Shown here: positions 9,558 to 20,216 of the stretch, piece by piece | Numbering within the stretch: the stretch's first letter is position 1 | Layout of the letters: each line of letters opens with the position of its first letter | The notes under the pieces: model-generated | Database searches by the model: none | Seen by the model: only the letters and a program-made list of their open reading frames with translations | Told to the model about the DNA's origin: nothing | NCBI RefSeq assembly: GCF_032452875.1 | Contig: NC_083873.1 | Location: 75,947,987 to 76,011,986, forward strand | Direction: 5' to 3' | Length of the DNA: 64,000 nt | DNA from: Bos javanicus | Taxonomy: Eukaryota; Chordata; Mammalia; Artiodactyla; Bovidae | Translations under genes and position numbers: made by a program

Positions 9558-11456
9558 AGTGCTGACATAAAAATATTAATATATATGAAATACATTAAAA
9601 TCCATATTGTGAGTAAAAACCAGGAATAATCATTTTAGAGATAATTAGATACATGCTTGAAGTACTGTGTAGGATGAGTACATTTTTACTACCTCTCTTT
9701 AAAAAAAAAGTATATTTGCTAAAATTCCAATTAAATTTTTTCTAATATTTCTTCCCTTTATAATTTATGTATTCTTAATAAGGGAAGCTTTACAGCAATC
9801 AGTAGTTTCTGTCAAAAATCTTGGCAGTAATGCAGAAACAAATTTGTGAACTTGAACAGACCACTGAGAAGTCAGATCATTAATTCATCAATTAATGAAG
9901 CTTTGTTCTACTGGCTATGACCTTTGGTTTTATGGGAAAATCCTAAAGTAAAAGTTTGAATCCTGTAATCTTGAATTGGAAGCTCTAATACTGCTACTGT
10001 GGAAATACTGGTTTATATCTGACTCTAATAGGAATAACCCTTTACTACAAGAAAAAATGAATGTATCATCATTAAATTGTTTTCTGTGTGAAAGTATTTC
10101 ACCAATCAAAAACTCCTTACACAAAAATGATTATTCCTTTAAAATCTATTTTTATGTCACAGTCTTCCCCTAGTGATTCTCTACATAGCTGTGGTTTTAA
10201 CTTATACATCATAAACAGAATATTATAAAATTGGGAAAAGATGAAAAAATAAATATTTATTTTGTTTAACTTTATGAAAACAAAAATATAAGATGATTTA
10301 ATTACAATGTCTAACTTTTTTTTTCTTTATTAAGGGGTTTCTTATATCTACAAAGCATTAAGAAAAGTTGCTTAATGAATTTAGTAGAAGCATGGATGTG
10401 AATGCATAAACAAATCTCTACTGTTCACCATGAAAATTCTATCAAAGAATATTGACAAAGATTATTTTATATTTACTCATCTGGAAAGCCTGCATTTACA
10501 TGGCATATTTTGTTTTAAAAAATATTTCTATAGCACAAAAATCTTAAAGGTAAAATTTGAAAGTAAATTACAATTATTTAGATATATACTAGACATGGAA
10601 TCTAATTGGCTTGTGAAGACTCTACTAATTACATCCTATCATATAGTATATTTATATTTAATGAGTCAGACATTGAATATGAGCTATTTAGCAAACTACT
10701 GAGAAATTTATCACAAAATTCACAAACATTATATCTACTTGCAAAACAAGACTACACAGTTACCTTTTTCTATTGTTTTTCAATAAAACTTGGAAGGAAA
10801 ATACAGATGTACACATAGGCCATGTTACTTTGGAATCATTCCTTTAGAATTTCAGTTGGAATCACATGCAAGTTAGTAAGCTAAAAGCATTTCCTTTATG
10901 TTAAATTTCCTTCAGTCAATTGTTATTTAGTTGATTTTCTCTGGGACAGTGGCAAAAAAGAATCTTTGTCCATACAATAACAACAAAAAATCATTAGCAG
11001 GAATTACAGGTAAGATGAAAATGTTAATACAACTTCTGTTGATTTCTTCCACCTCTGGGTATACAGTTTCCTTTTTGATCATGGTAGCTAAAGAGAAAAG
11101 AATGTTTTCTAAAAAATGATTCTTTTTCTACTATGCTTCAGAATTCTTTTATTATTGTTCACTGGGAGGCTTTACTAAGGGACAATCACTATCATGCCTA
11201 TGCTTGTTTTAGAAGGGGACCCTTGGTCCTCCTCTGTCACCAGCGTGCCAACCTGCTAAGTATTCCAAGTCAAATAGAAGAGTCTTCAGAAAGATCAAAC
11301 CCTCAGACTTTGTTCTATGACAGGAAATTACAAGATAGAGTTCTGAATATGGAATAATAAAAGAGGAGAATAAGGCACCCAGACATTGGAACAGGCTTTT
11401 CTGACCAGAGTACTATTACTTAAGAAGAGCTGACTGTGAATTAAACCTATACTTAT
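9558..11456. other. AT-rich intergenic DNA, nothing recognised
   Basis: About 1.9 kb of AT-rich sequence. Several short open frames exist (for example 10430-10702), but their composition (Lys, Ile, Phe, Tyr, Leu-rich) is what AT-rich non-coding DNA gives and no domain is recognisable. Confidence 0.5.
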
Positions 11457-11664
11457 GCATGCAAGCTAAGTCACTTCAGTCATGTCTGACTCTTTGTAAC
11501 CCTATGGAGACCTCCTTTGTCCGTGGGATTCTCCAGGCAAAAATACTGGAGTGGGTTGCCATGCCCTCCTACGGGGGATCTTCCCGACCCAGGGATCAAA
11601 CCTGCACCTCCTCCATCTTCTGCATTGGCAAGCCGGTTCTTTACTAGCACCACCTGGGAAGTTC
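11457..11664 (-). mobile_element. Bov-tA SINE, antisense, with internal deletion
   Basis: Reverse complement of Bov-tA of the type whose head reads 'actagcaccacctggg'. About 18 bases that usually lie between the 'ccctatgga' and 'cctcctttgtcc' segments are missing compared with the other copies. A weak ACTTAT repeat lies near both ends (11451 and 11673). Confidence 0.85.
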
Positions 11665-12689
11665 AGACCAAAACTTATTCTTAAATAGAACAACTGCAAG
11701 TTTCTGAGCTCAGATAATTATGTGTGTATAATATGTAATTGGTTTTCTGTGGTTGTTATTGTTCAAATTAAAAGACAAAAAAAGGAGAAATGAGGTTGTA
11801 TAAGCATCCACGTGTCTTGCTTTTCATAACTGGGAATTAATATTATACTACATCAAATTTTTAAATAGATTAGATAGTTATATAAATGAATAAGTTAAAT
11901 TCAAAAGAATAAGTAAATAAGAACAAAATAGAGTGCTTTCTTTAGCAAAATAGGGCTGTGGGTATCATTTTATACCCTGTGAGGATTTTTTCATGTATTG
12001 TTTAAAAAATCCAAGCATATGTATTTCAGCAGTAATAATAATGTAAGAAACCATTGCACTTATATTCAGAAGAGTCATCAGTTTTCAGCCATAGTGGCTA
12101 ATATATAAAATATGCTCATATTTAGGGTAGATTATGTTGGTGTTCTGCAAATACCCTTCCCTTCTCTTCCACTACCACGACGAAAGTAGTACAGGGACCA
12201 ACCCACTGATGTATGAATGCATCAGTGTGGCTTTTCTCACTGGAGGCTCAGAAAGTCATGATAAATTCCTTGAAAGCTTTATGCTTCCTGACACCTGCCT
12301 GAGGAAGAGTGTGCATGCCCCATATGGTTGCTAGTCCCAGACAGTGATAGAAAAAATTATGTCTATATCCCACCAACAGCTGAAAACAGAGTTGCCTCAG
12401 CCAAATCACACCCTTCTTTGAAATTTATAAAAAGCCAATGTGAGCAAGAAGTAATTCTTGATATAAGTTGCTAAAATATTGAGGTTTATTTGTTTTACAA
12501 CATTATTGCTGTAAAACATGAATAATATAATCACACTATCATGTTTGCCACAGAAGGGGAGTATGCTTTAATTTCCCCTAAAATGGGTAACAGAATATTT
12601 TTCTAACTACCAAAATAAATAATGAGAATTCCAGATGACAAATAATTTGTGCTGGATTCTCTCTTTGGCTCAATTGATCATATTGAGGA
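11665..12689. other. Intergenic DNA, nothing recognised
   Basis: No supported gene. A short frame at 12134-12334 lies in a patch of normal GC content but has no recognisable motif, splice context or repeat match. Confidence 0.45.
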
Positions 12690-12900
12690 CATGATAAGGG
12701 CTTCAGAGTGAGAGAGACAGTTTTTAAACCCTGGATCTTCCATTCAATGCTCTGGTTAACTTTGAATAAGTTGCTTCCTCTATGAATTTTGGTTTCTTAA
12801 TTTGCATAAAGTAAATAACACGAATCATAAATTTGCAAGCTTCAAATAAAAGTAATATGTGAAAAAAATCTAGCACATTTTATGGTAAAAGGAATCCATG
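12690..12900 (+). mobile_element. MIR SINE remnant
   Basis: The order fits the MIR core: 'gggcttcagagtgag', a degenerate 'ctctggttaactttgaataagttgcttcc' segment in place of GACCTTGGGCAAGTTACTT, then 'ggtttcttaatttgcataaa' in place of CAGTTTCCTCATCTGTAAA, then 'atctagcacattttatgg'. It is very diverged, as expected for this old tRNA-derived SINE. Confidence 0.65.
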
Positions 12901-12917
12901 TACCATAAGTATTCCCT

Positions 12918-13040
12918 CAAGGAGGGCATGGCAACCTAGTCCAGTATTCTTGCTTGGAGAATCCCATGGACAGGGAAGCCTGGAGGGCTACAGTTCATAG
13001 GGTCACAGAGAGTCAGAAACAACTGAAGTGACTTAGCACA
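12918..13040 (+). mobile_element. Bov-A monomer, 5'-truncated Bov-tA, sense
   Basis: Starts within the Bov-tA body (GGAGGGCATGGCAACC) and runs through 'ccagtattcttgcttggagaatcccatggacag' motifs to 'gaagtgacttagcaca'. The tRNA-derived head is absent. Confidence 0.85.
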
Positions 13041-13347
13041 AGGTCAATAATTAGTAGTTATAGTTATTAATGAGCTGTATCTCACTGTTTTTCAAAGAGG
13101 AAAAAGAGTCCTGGAAAATATCAGGTTCTAAGATTCCTGATATGAATTTTTTAATTCCTTAATCTATATGTAATACTATTAAAAGACTGTTGATTCTGGA
13201 AATGAAGCATAAACACATGGAAGACATGAAAGAATAGAAAGGAAGGATGGGCCATAAAAGGAGTATTGTATGTTACATGCAAGACTTTTTAAGCTACAAG
13301 TAGAAGCAAACAACTAAAATCAAACTAACTTTATTATAAGGAAATAT

Positions 13348-13613
13348 GCTGCTGCTAAGTCGCTTCAGTTGTGTCCAACTCTGTGCGACCCCATAGACGG
13401 CAGCCCACCAGGCTCCCTCGTCCCTGGGGTTCTCCAGGCAAGAACACTGGAGTGGGTTACCATTTCCTTCTCCAGTGAAAGTGAAAAGTGAAAGTGAAGT
13501 TGTTCAGTCGTGTCCGACTCTTCACGACCCCATGGACTGCAGCCCACCAGGCTCCTCCATCCATGTGATTTTCCAGGCAAGAGTACTGGAGTGGGGTGCC
13601 ATTGTCTTCTCCA
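13348..13613 (-). mobile_element. Bov-A2 SINE (dimer), antisense, 12-bp TSD
   Basis: Reverse complement of Bov-A2: it starts with the CTGCTGCTAAGTCGCTTCAG end, has two Bov-A monomers joined by the 'gtgaaaagtgaaagtgaagt' linker, and ends in 'cttctcca'. Perfect ATAAGGAAATAT repeats at 13336-13347 and 13614-13625 define the insertion. Confidence 0.95.
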
Positions 13614-13639
13614 ATAAGGAAATATATTACCTTGCAAAC

Positions 13640-14340
13640 ATTGAAAATATGGTAAGCTTCACAATCTATATGTCCATGAACAAAATGAATAGATAAAAAG
13701 GATGTGGTACGTATACACAATGTAATATTACCCAGCCAAAAAAGGAATGAAATTGGGTGATTTGTAATGACGTGGATGAACCTAAAGTCTGTAATAGTGA
13801 AGTAAGTCAAAGAGAGAAAAACAAATATCATGTTAACATATATATGCAGAATCTAGAAAAATGGTACTGAGGAGCCTATTTGCAGGGCAGAAATAGAGAT
13901 GCAGATGCAGAGAATGGACTTGTGGATACAGTGGGGGTAAGGAGGGGTGGAACAAATTGAGAGAATAGCATTAACATATATACACTATCATGTGTAAAAT
14001 AGATAGCTGGTGGGAAACTGCTCTTTAGCACCGGGAGCTCAGTCCAGTGCTCTGTGATGATCTGAAGGGATGGGAAAGAGGGGGAAGGAGGATCAAGAAT
14101 GAGGTGATATATATATTGATGTATTGTTGTTGTTTAGCCACTCAGTTGTGTTCAACTCTGTTGTGACCCCATAGACTCTAGCTTGCCAGGCTTCTCTATC
14201 AGTGGGGTTCTCCAGGCAAGAATAATGGAATGGGTTGCCATTTTATTCTCCAGATATATGTATACATATTTATGTTGTTGTAGAGCAGAAACTAACAAAA
14301 TATTGAAAAGCAATTATACTCCAATTAAATTAATCAATTA
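13640..14340 (+). mobile_element. Older L1 3' end (ORF2 terminus and 3' UTR), interrupted
   Basis: Matches the common L1 3' layout: 'gatgtggtacgtatacacaatgtaatattacccagcc' remnants of the ORF2 C-terminus, then 'agtaagtcaaagagagaaa', a purine-rich 3' UTR, and a terminal 'gcaattatactccaatta' at about 14312-14330. It is interrupted by a Bov-tA fragment at 14123-14253. Divergence is higher than in the L1 copies at 18.4 and 26.5 kb. Confidence 0.8.
14123..14253 (-). mobile_element. Bov-tA body fragment inside L1, antisense
   Basis: Reverse complement of the Bov-A part of a Bov-tA, from the TTGTTGTTGTTTAGCC terminus to 'ttctccag'; the tRNA-derived head is missing. It sits within the 3' UTR of the surrounding L1. 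GATATAT-type sequence flanks both ends, but the flanks are too repetitive to call a TSD. Confidence 0.82.
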
Positions 14341-14346
14341 ATAAAG

Positions 14347-16848
14347 AATACATTCTTAGAAAAGTTCAATCAAAGGACAGATTCTTAGAAAAATTAAATC
14401 TTCCAAGACCGAACCAGGAAGAGATAGAAATTATGGATAACCCAATTACAAGCACTGAATTTGAAGCTGTGATAAAAAAATCTCCCAAAATAACAGAAGC
14501 ACAGGACCAGATGGTTTCACAGGAGAATTCCATCAAACATTTAGAGAAGAGTTAATGCCTATCCTTCTAAAACTCTTTCAAAAAATTGAAGAGGAAGGAA
14601 CACTTCCAAACTCACCCTATGAGGCCACCATCGCCCTGATACCAAAACCAGACAAAGACAACACAATAAAAGAAAACTAAAGGTCAATATCACTGATGAA
14701 CATAAATGCAAAACTATCCTCAACAAAACTTTAGCGAACAGAAATCAGCAACACATCAAAAAGCTCATACACCATGATCAAGTTAGGTTTATTCCAGGAA
14801 TGCAAGGATTCTTCAATATATGTAAACCAATCAGTGTGATACACCATATTAACAAATCGAAAGCTAAAAACCATGATCATCTCAATAGATGCAAAAAAAA
14901 AAAAAAAAAACTTTAACAAAAGTCAGCACCCATTTATGATTTAAAACTCTTCAAAAAATGGGCATAGGAGGAACCTACCTTAACATATTAAAGGTATGAT
15001 AAGCTTAACAGCAAACATTATTCTCAATGGTGATAAATTGAAAGCATTCTCCCTAAGATCAGGAACAAGACCAGGGTGTCCACTCTCACCACTATTATTC
15101 AACATAGCTCTGGCAGTCCTAACTACAGCAATCAGAGAAGAGACAGAAAGAAAAGGAATCAATATCAGAAAAGAAGTAAAGCTCTCCCTGTTTGCAGATG
15201 ACATGATACTGTACATAGAAAACCCTGAAGATAGTATCAGAAAATTACTAAAGCTAATCAGTGAATTTAGCAAAGCTTCAGGATGCAAAATAATACACAG
15301 AAATCACTTGCATTTCTATATACTAACAATGAAAAATCAGAATGAGCAATTAAAGAATCAATCATATTCATCATTGCAACAAAAAGAATTAAATATCTAG
15401 GAATAAATTTTCATTTGGAGACAAAAGAACTGTGCACAGAAAATTATGTGCACACTAATGAAAGAAATCAAAGATGGCATAAATAGATGGAGAGATATTC
15501 CATGTTCCTGGGTAGGAAGAATCAATATTGTGAAAATGATTATACTACCAAATGTAATCTACAGATTCAATGCAGTCCCTATCAAGTTACCAATGGCATT
15601 TTTCACAGAACTAGAAGGAAAATTTCACAATTTATATCGAAAAAGAAAAGACCCTGAATAGCTAAAGCAGTCTTGAGAAAGAAGAATGGAACTGGAGGAA
15701 TCAAAATTCCTGACTTCAGATTGTACTGCAAAACTACAATCATCAAGACAGTATGGTACTGGCACAAAAACAGAAATATAGACAAACGGAACAAGATAGA
15801 AAGCCCAGAAATAAACCCATGCACCTATGGGTACATTATTTTTGACAAAAGAGGCAAGAATATGCAATGGGGCAAAGACAGCCTCTTCAATAAATGATGC
15901 TGGGAAAACTGGAGAGCTACATGTAAAAGAATGAAATTAGAACACTTCCTAATGCCAAACACAAAGAAAAACTCAAAATGGATTAAAGACCTAAATGTAA
16001 GACCAGAAACTATAAAACTCAGAGGAAAACATAGACAGAACACTTGATGACATAAATCAAAGATAGGTCCTCCATGACCCACTTCCTAGAGTAATGGAAA
16101 TAAAAACAAAAGTAAACAAGTGGGACCTTATTAAAAGGTTTTGCACAGCAAAGGAAACTATAAGCAAGGTGAGAAAACAACCCTCAGAATGGGAGAAAAT
16201 AATAGCAAATGAAACAATTGACAAAGGGTTAATTTCCAAAATATACAAGTGGCTCATACAACTCAATACCAGGAAAACAAATAACCCAATCAAAAAGTGG
16301 GGAAAAAAGACCTAAACAGACATTTCTCCAAAAAAAGACATACAGATGGTTAACAAACACATGAAAAGATGCTCGATATTGCTCATTAATAAATATAAAT
16401 CAAAACCACAATGAAATATCACCTCACACAGGTCAGAATGGCAATCATCAAAAAGTCTACAAGCAATAAATGTTGGAGAGGGTGTGGAGAGAAGGGAATG
16501 CTATTGCACTGTTGGTGGGAATGTAAATTGATGCAACCACTGTGGAAGACGGTATGGAGAGTCCTTAAAAAACTAGGAAGAAAAACACCATATGACCCAG
16601 AAATCCCACTCCTAGTCATATACCCTGAGGAAACAAGGGTTCAAAAAGGCACATGAATCCCATTGTTCATTGCAGCACTATTTACAATAGCTAGAACACG
16701 AAAACAACCAAGATGTCCATCAACAGATGAAAGGATAAAGAAAAGGGACATATACACAATGGAATATTACCCAGCCATAAAAAGGTACACATGTGAGTCA
16801 GTTCTGATGAGATGGATGAACCTGGAACCTATTATACAGAGTGAAGTT
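14347..16848 (+). mobile_element. L1 ORF2 carcass, sense
   Basis: Contains L1 ORF2 from the region upstream of the reverse transcriptase to the C-terminus. The clearest block (14996-15400) reads RPGCPLSPLLFNIAL and LSLFADDMILYIENPEDS, with the catalytic FADD at about 15191-15202. Further open pieces at 15446-15661, 15673-15897 and 16094-16315 are in different frames. The C-terminal Cys-rich segment NKCWRGCGEKG...HCWWECKLMQPLW lies at 16411-16656. An A-run at 14890-14909 and frameshifts break the frame. The copy ends abruptly at about 16848, where a BovB 3' piece follows and the L1 3' UTR does not resume. Confidence 0.92.
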
Positions 16849-17094
16849 GTACTTTGGCCACCTATGCAAAGAGCTGACTCATTGGAAAAGACTCTGGTGC
16901 TGGGAAAGATTGAGGGCAGGAGAAGGGGACGACAGAGGATGAGATGGTTGGAGAGCATCACGAACTCAATGGACATGGGTTTGGGTGAACTCCGGGAGTT
17001 GGTGATGGACAGGGAGGCCTGGCGTGCTGTGGTCCATGGGGTCACAAAGAGTTGGAAATGACTGAGTGACTGAAATGAACTGAACTAAACTGAA
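16849..17094 (+). mobile_element. BovB 3' end, 5'-truncated, sense
   Basis: Starts at the ACTTTGGCCACCT segment and runs to the tail 'gaactgaactaaactgaatgg'. It is placed directly at the broken end of the L1 ORF2 carcass. No clear TSD is seen. It lacks coding capacity. Confidence 0.9.
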
Positions 17095-17130
17095 TGGAGA
17101 AATAGACAAAAGGAATAGACTCAATCTATC

Positions 17131-17298
17131 CCAGCATCAGAGTCTTTTCCAATGATTCAGTTCTTCGCACAGGTGGCCAAAGTATTGGAGTTTCACCTTC
17201 AACATCAGTCCTTCCAATGAACACCCCGGACTGATCTCCTTTAGGATGGACTGGTTGGATCTCCTTGCAGTCCAAGGGACTCTCAAGAGTCTTCTCCA
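17131..17298 (-). mobile_element. BovB fragment, antisense
   Basis: Reverse complement of BovB from the 'gatgctggg' segment back to 'tggagaag'. Both ends are internal to the element, so it is a broken piece, not a simple insertion. It abuts the duplicated unit that starts at 17297. Confidence 0.88.
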
Positions 17299-17519
17299 TG
17301 TGGATCTGGTGGAGGCTCAGCTTCCTCTGATGAGTGAAGCGCTGTGATGGAAAGATAGTCATTTAACACAAAGGAAGGCTCTATTAGAAATGAGGAAGGG
17401 AAGTACTGAGCAACCAATCATGTCTGTAAAAATGTTCTTTATCTGATCAACTCTTGCTCATATCATATAGGTTTTGCATGTATAACAGACACCATTTTTA
17501 ACATATCACCTAGTTGACC
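17297..17519 (+). repeat. Local duplication, copy 1 (L1-free)
   Basis: About 220 bp beginning CATGTGGATCTGGTGGAGG are repeated about 1 kb downstream (18297-18440 plus 20088-20216) with only about nine mismatches by eye. Copy 1 reads straight through GTAAAAATGTTCTTTATCTG, the site that holds an L1 in copy 2. Near its end copy 1 lacks 50 bp (equivalent to 20158-20207) between 'atatcacc' and 'tagttgacc', with CC microhomology at the break. I do not recognise the unit as a known repeat family. Confidence 0.88.
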
Positions 17520-17524
17520 TTATG

Positions 17525-17709
17525 GACCTGAGGAAAGGGAAGGAGTGGATGAGATGTATGGAAGGAGTAACATGGAAACTTGCATTACCACATGTAAAAT
17601 AGGTAGCCAACAGGAATTTGCTGTATGTCTAAGGAAACTCAAACAGTTGCTCTATATTGATATACAGGGGTGGCATGGGGAGGGAGATGGGAGGGAGTTT
17701 CAAAAGGGA

Positions 17710-17712
<3 letters not shown>
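17525..17712 (+). mobile_element. L1 3' UTR fragment, sense
   Basis: Contains the L1 3' UTR succession 'cacatgtaaaataggtagccaacaggaatttgctgtatg', 'ctctatattgatatacaggggtgg' and 'gagggagtttcaaaagggagg', then merges with a TA microsatellite. It is 5'-truncated and non-coding. Confidence 0.75.

Positions 17713-17758
<46 letters not shown>
17712..17758. repeat. (TA)n microsatellite
   Basis: Uninterrupted alternating AT for about 47 bp, grown from the 'gatatatgtata' part of the preceding L1 3' UTR. It is probably length-variable. Confidence 0.95.
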
Positions 17759-17759
<1 letters not shown>

Positions 17760-17761
<2 letters not shown>

Positions 17762-17915
17762 AAATTTCCAAGTGTGTAGGGTAGTATTATAAATTATAAT
17801 CTCCATGGTGTGTATTAGATTCCCAAAACTTGCTTGTTTTATAACTTGAAGATTATACCCTTTGACAAACATCTCATTTCTCTTAAATTTAAGCTCTTGG
17901 CAACCCTCCATTCTT
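17760..17915 (-). mobile_element. Ancient L1M 3' UTR fragment, antisense
   Basis: Reverse complement shows the L1M 3' UTR order: 'gagatgtttgtcaaagggtataatcttc', 'aagttataaaacaagc', 'aatctaatacacaccatgg'. The sense counterpart of this region is seen at about 58380-58480. It is heavily diverged. Confidence 0.6.
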
Positions 17916-18296
17916 TCTTATTCTATTAAGTTTGTCCTTTTTTTTTTTTAATTCCTAATGTACATACTTACAGCAAAAAAAAAAAAAAAAGAAAAGAAGA
18001 AGAATATAAAGTATGGTAGGCTTCACAGTTGATTGACATTTACATTTATCCTATCTGCCATCCTCTGTATTGACTAAATCTTTAAAATTGTTCCAAAATA
18101 GCTAAAATTCTTCCAGGTTTCAACACCCAGGGTCGGGTAAGGTAGGAAAACATTGCTTCCTGTGGTTTTCTCTAGAGACAAGAAAACTATCCCCAGCCAC
18201 TCTAAGCAGAGCTGTCCTTATATTTTACTGACCAGGATTTGATTACATCTCAACGCTAACAAGATGGGTGAGCTTACTTTAAAAATACTGAGCTCT
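17916..18296. other. Intergenic spacer between the duplicated units
   Basis: Contains a T-run (about 17939-17950) and an A-run (about 17975-17990) followed by about 300 bp of unrecognised sequence. It ends where copy 2 of the duplication starts. Confidence 0.5.
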
Positions 18297-18440
18297 CATG
18301 TGGATCTGGTGGAGGCTCAGCTTCCTCTGATGAGTGAAGCGCTGTAATGGAAAGATAGTCACTTAACACAAAGGAGGTCTCTGTTGGAAAAGAGGAAGGG
18401 AAGTACTGAGCAACCAATCACGTCTGTAAAAATGTTCTTT

Positions 18441-20072
18441 TTTTTTAAATTTTTATTTTATTTTCAAACTTTACAATATTGTATTGGTTTTGCCATATAT
18501 CAAAATGAATCCGCCACAGGTATACATGTGTTCCCCATCCTGAACCCTCCTCCCTGCTCTTTCCCCATACCATCCCTCTGGGTCATCCCAGTGCACCAGC
18601 CCCAAGCATCCAATATCGTGCATCAAATCTGGACTAGCGACTCATTTCATATATGATATTATACATATTTCAATGCCATTCTCCCAAATCATCCCACCCT
18701 CTCCCTCTCCCACAGAGTCCAAAAGACTGTTCTATACATCAGTGTCTCTTTTGCTGTCTCGTATACAGGGTTATTCTTACCATCTTTCTAAATTCCATAT
18801 ATATGCATTAGTATACTGGTTAGTTATATAGTTACATATATATATAGTTATATATAGTTATACATATATAGTTATATAGTTATAACTATATAACTATAGT
18901 TATAAAGTTATATATATATAGTCAGTATATTGGTGTTTTTCTTTCTGGCTTACTTCACGCTGTATAATAGGCTCCAGTTTCATCCACCTCATTAGAACTG
19001 ATTCAAATGTATTCTTTTTAATGGCTGAGTAATACTCCATTGTGTATATGTACCACTGCTTTCTTATCCACTCATCTGCTGATGGACATCTAGGTTGCTT
19101 CCATGTCCTGGCTATTATAAACAGTGCTGTGATGAACATTGGGGTACACGTGTCTCTTTCAATTCTGGTTTCCTCAGTGTGTATGCCCAGCAGTGGGATT
19201 GCTGGATCATAAGGCAGTTTTATTTCCAGTTTTTTAAGGAATCTCCACACTGTTCTCCATAGTGGCTGTACTAGTTTGCATTCCCACCAACAGTGTAAGA
19301 GGGTTCCCTTTTCTCCACACCCTCTCCAGCATTTATTGCTTGTAGACTTTTGGATCGCAGCCATTCTGACTGGTGTGAAATGGTACCTCATAGTGGTTTT
19401 GATTTGCATATGCATAATGCATATGCATTATGAACAGCATAATGAGTGCTGTTGAGCATCTTTTCATGTGTTTGTTAGCCATCTGTATGTCTTCTTTGGA
19501 GAAATGTCTATTTAGTTCTTTGGCCCATTTTTTGATTGGGTCATTTATTTTTCTGGAGTTGAGCTGTAGGAGTTGCTTGTATATTTTTGAGATTAATTTT
19601 TTGTAGTTGCTTCATTTGCTATTATTTTCTCCCATTCTGAAGGCTGTCTTTTCACCTTGCTTATAGTTTCCTTTGTTGTGCAGAAGCTTTTAAGTTTAAT
19701 CAGGTCCCATTTGTTTATTTTTGCTTTTATTTCCAATATTCTGGGAGGTGGGTCATAGAGGATCCTGCTGTGATGTATGTCAGAGAGTGTTTTGCCTATG
19801 TTCTCCTCTAGGAGTTTTATAGTTTCTGGTCTTACGTTTAGATCTTTAATCCATTTTGAGTTTATTTTTGTGTATGATGTTAGAAAGTGGTCTAGTTTCA
19901 GTCTTTTACAAGTGGTTGACCAGTTTTCCCAGCACCGCTTGTTAAAGAGATTGTCTTTAATCCATTGTATATTCTTGCTTCCTGTGTCAAAGATAAGGTG
20001 TCCATACGTGTGTGGATTTATCTCTGGGCTTTCTATTTTTTTCCATTGATCTATATTTCTGTCTTTGTGCCA
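18441..20072 (-). mobile_element. 5'-truncated bovid L1, antisense, 15-bp TSD
   Basis: The plus strand begins with a T-rich stretch (the L1 poly(A) tail), then the reverse complement of the bovid L1 3' UTR ('ccccatcctgaaccctcctccct'), then ORF2. The minus-strand frame at 18900-19415 reads NKCWRGCGEKGTLLHCWWECKLVQPLW and PYDPAIPLLGIHTEETR, the ORF2 C-terminus; upstream ORF2 sequence continues to 20072. GTAAAAATGTTCTTT at 18426-18440 and 20073-20087 is a perfect 15-bp TSD. Total about 1.63 kb; not autonomous. Confidence 0.95.
18820..18925. repeat. TAGTTATA-type satellite expansion within the L1 3' UTR
   Basis: At the point where the sister L1 copies (26.86 kb, 32.02 kb) read straight from 'gcattagtatactg' to 'tattggtg', this copy has about 100 extra bases of TATA/GTTA-type units. 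A perfect inverted stretch occurs around 'tagttataactata', so the DNA can fold into AT-rich hairpins. It is a local expansion after insertion or in the source. Confidence 0.85.
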
Positions 20073-20216
20073 GTAAAAATGTTCTTTATCTGATCAACTG
20101 TTGCTCATATCATATAGGTTTTGCATGTATAACAGACACCATTTTTAACATATCACCTTAAGAAACAAAGAGAAACTTTTGAAAATTGCATATGACATAT
20201 TTTAGCCTAGTTGACC

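Larger units (their letters stand above)
18297..20216 (+). repeat. Local duplication, copy 2, split by an L1
   Basis: The second copy of the 17297-17519 unit is broken after GTAAAAATGTTCTTT by the antisense L1 at 18441-20072 and resumes at 20088 with ATCTGATCAACTGTTGCTC. It includes the 50 bp missing from copy 1 (20158-20207) and ends after 'ctagttgacc' (20216). Because copy 1 lacks the L1, either the duplication came before the L1 insertion or copy 1 derives from an L1-free allele. Confidence 0.85.

Noticed and set aside
14996..15400. Clear reverse-transcriptase frame with FADD box
   Set aside because: It is L1 ORF2 in a truncated, frameshifted copy, not a host gene or an active element.
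16767..17045. 92-codon minus-strand frame and similar MTPWT.../MSDSVRPH... frames elsewhere
   Set aside because: These recurring peptides are antisense translations of BovB or Bov-A sequence; their repetition follows the repeats.
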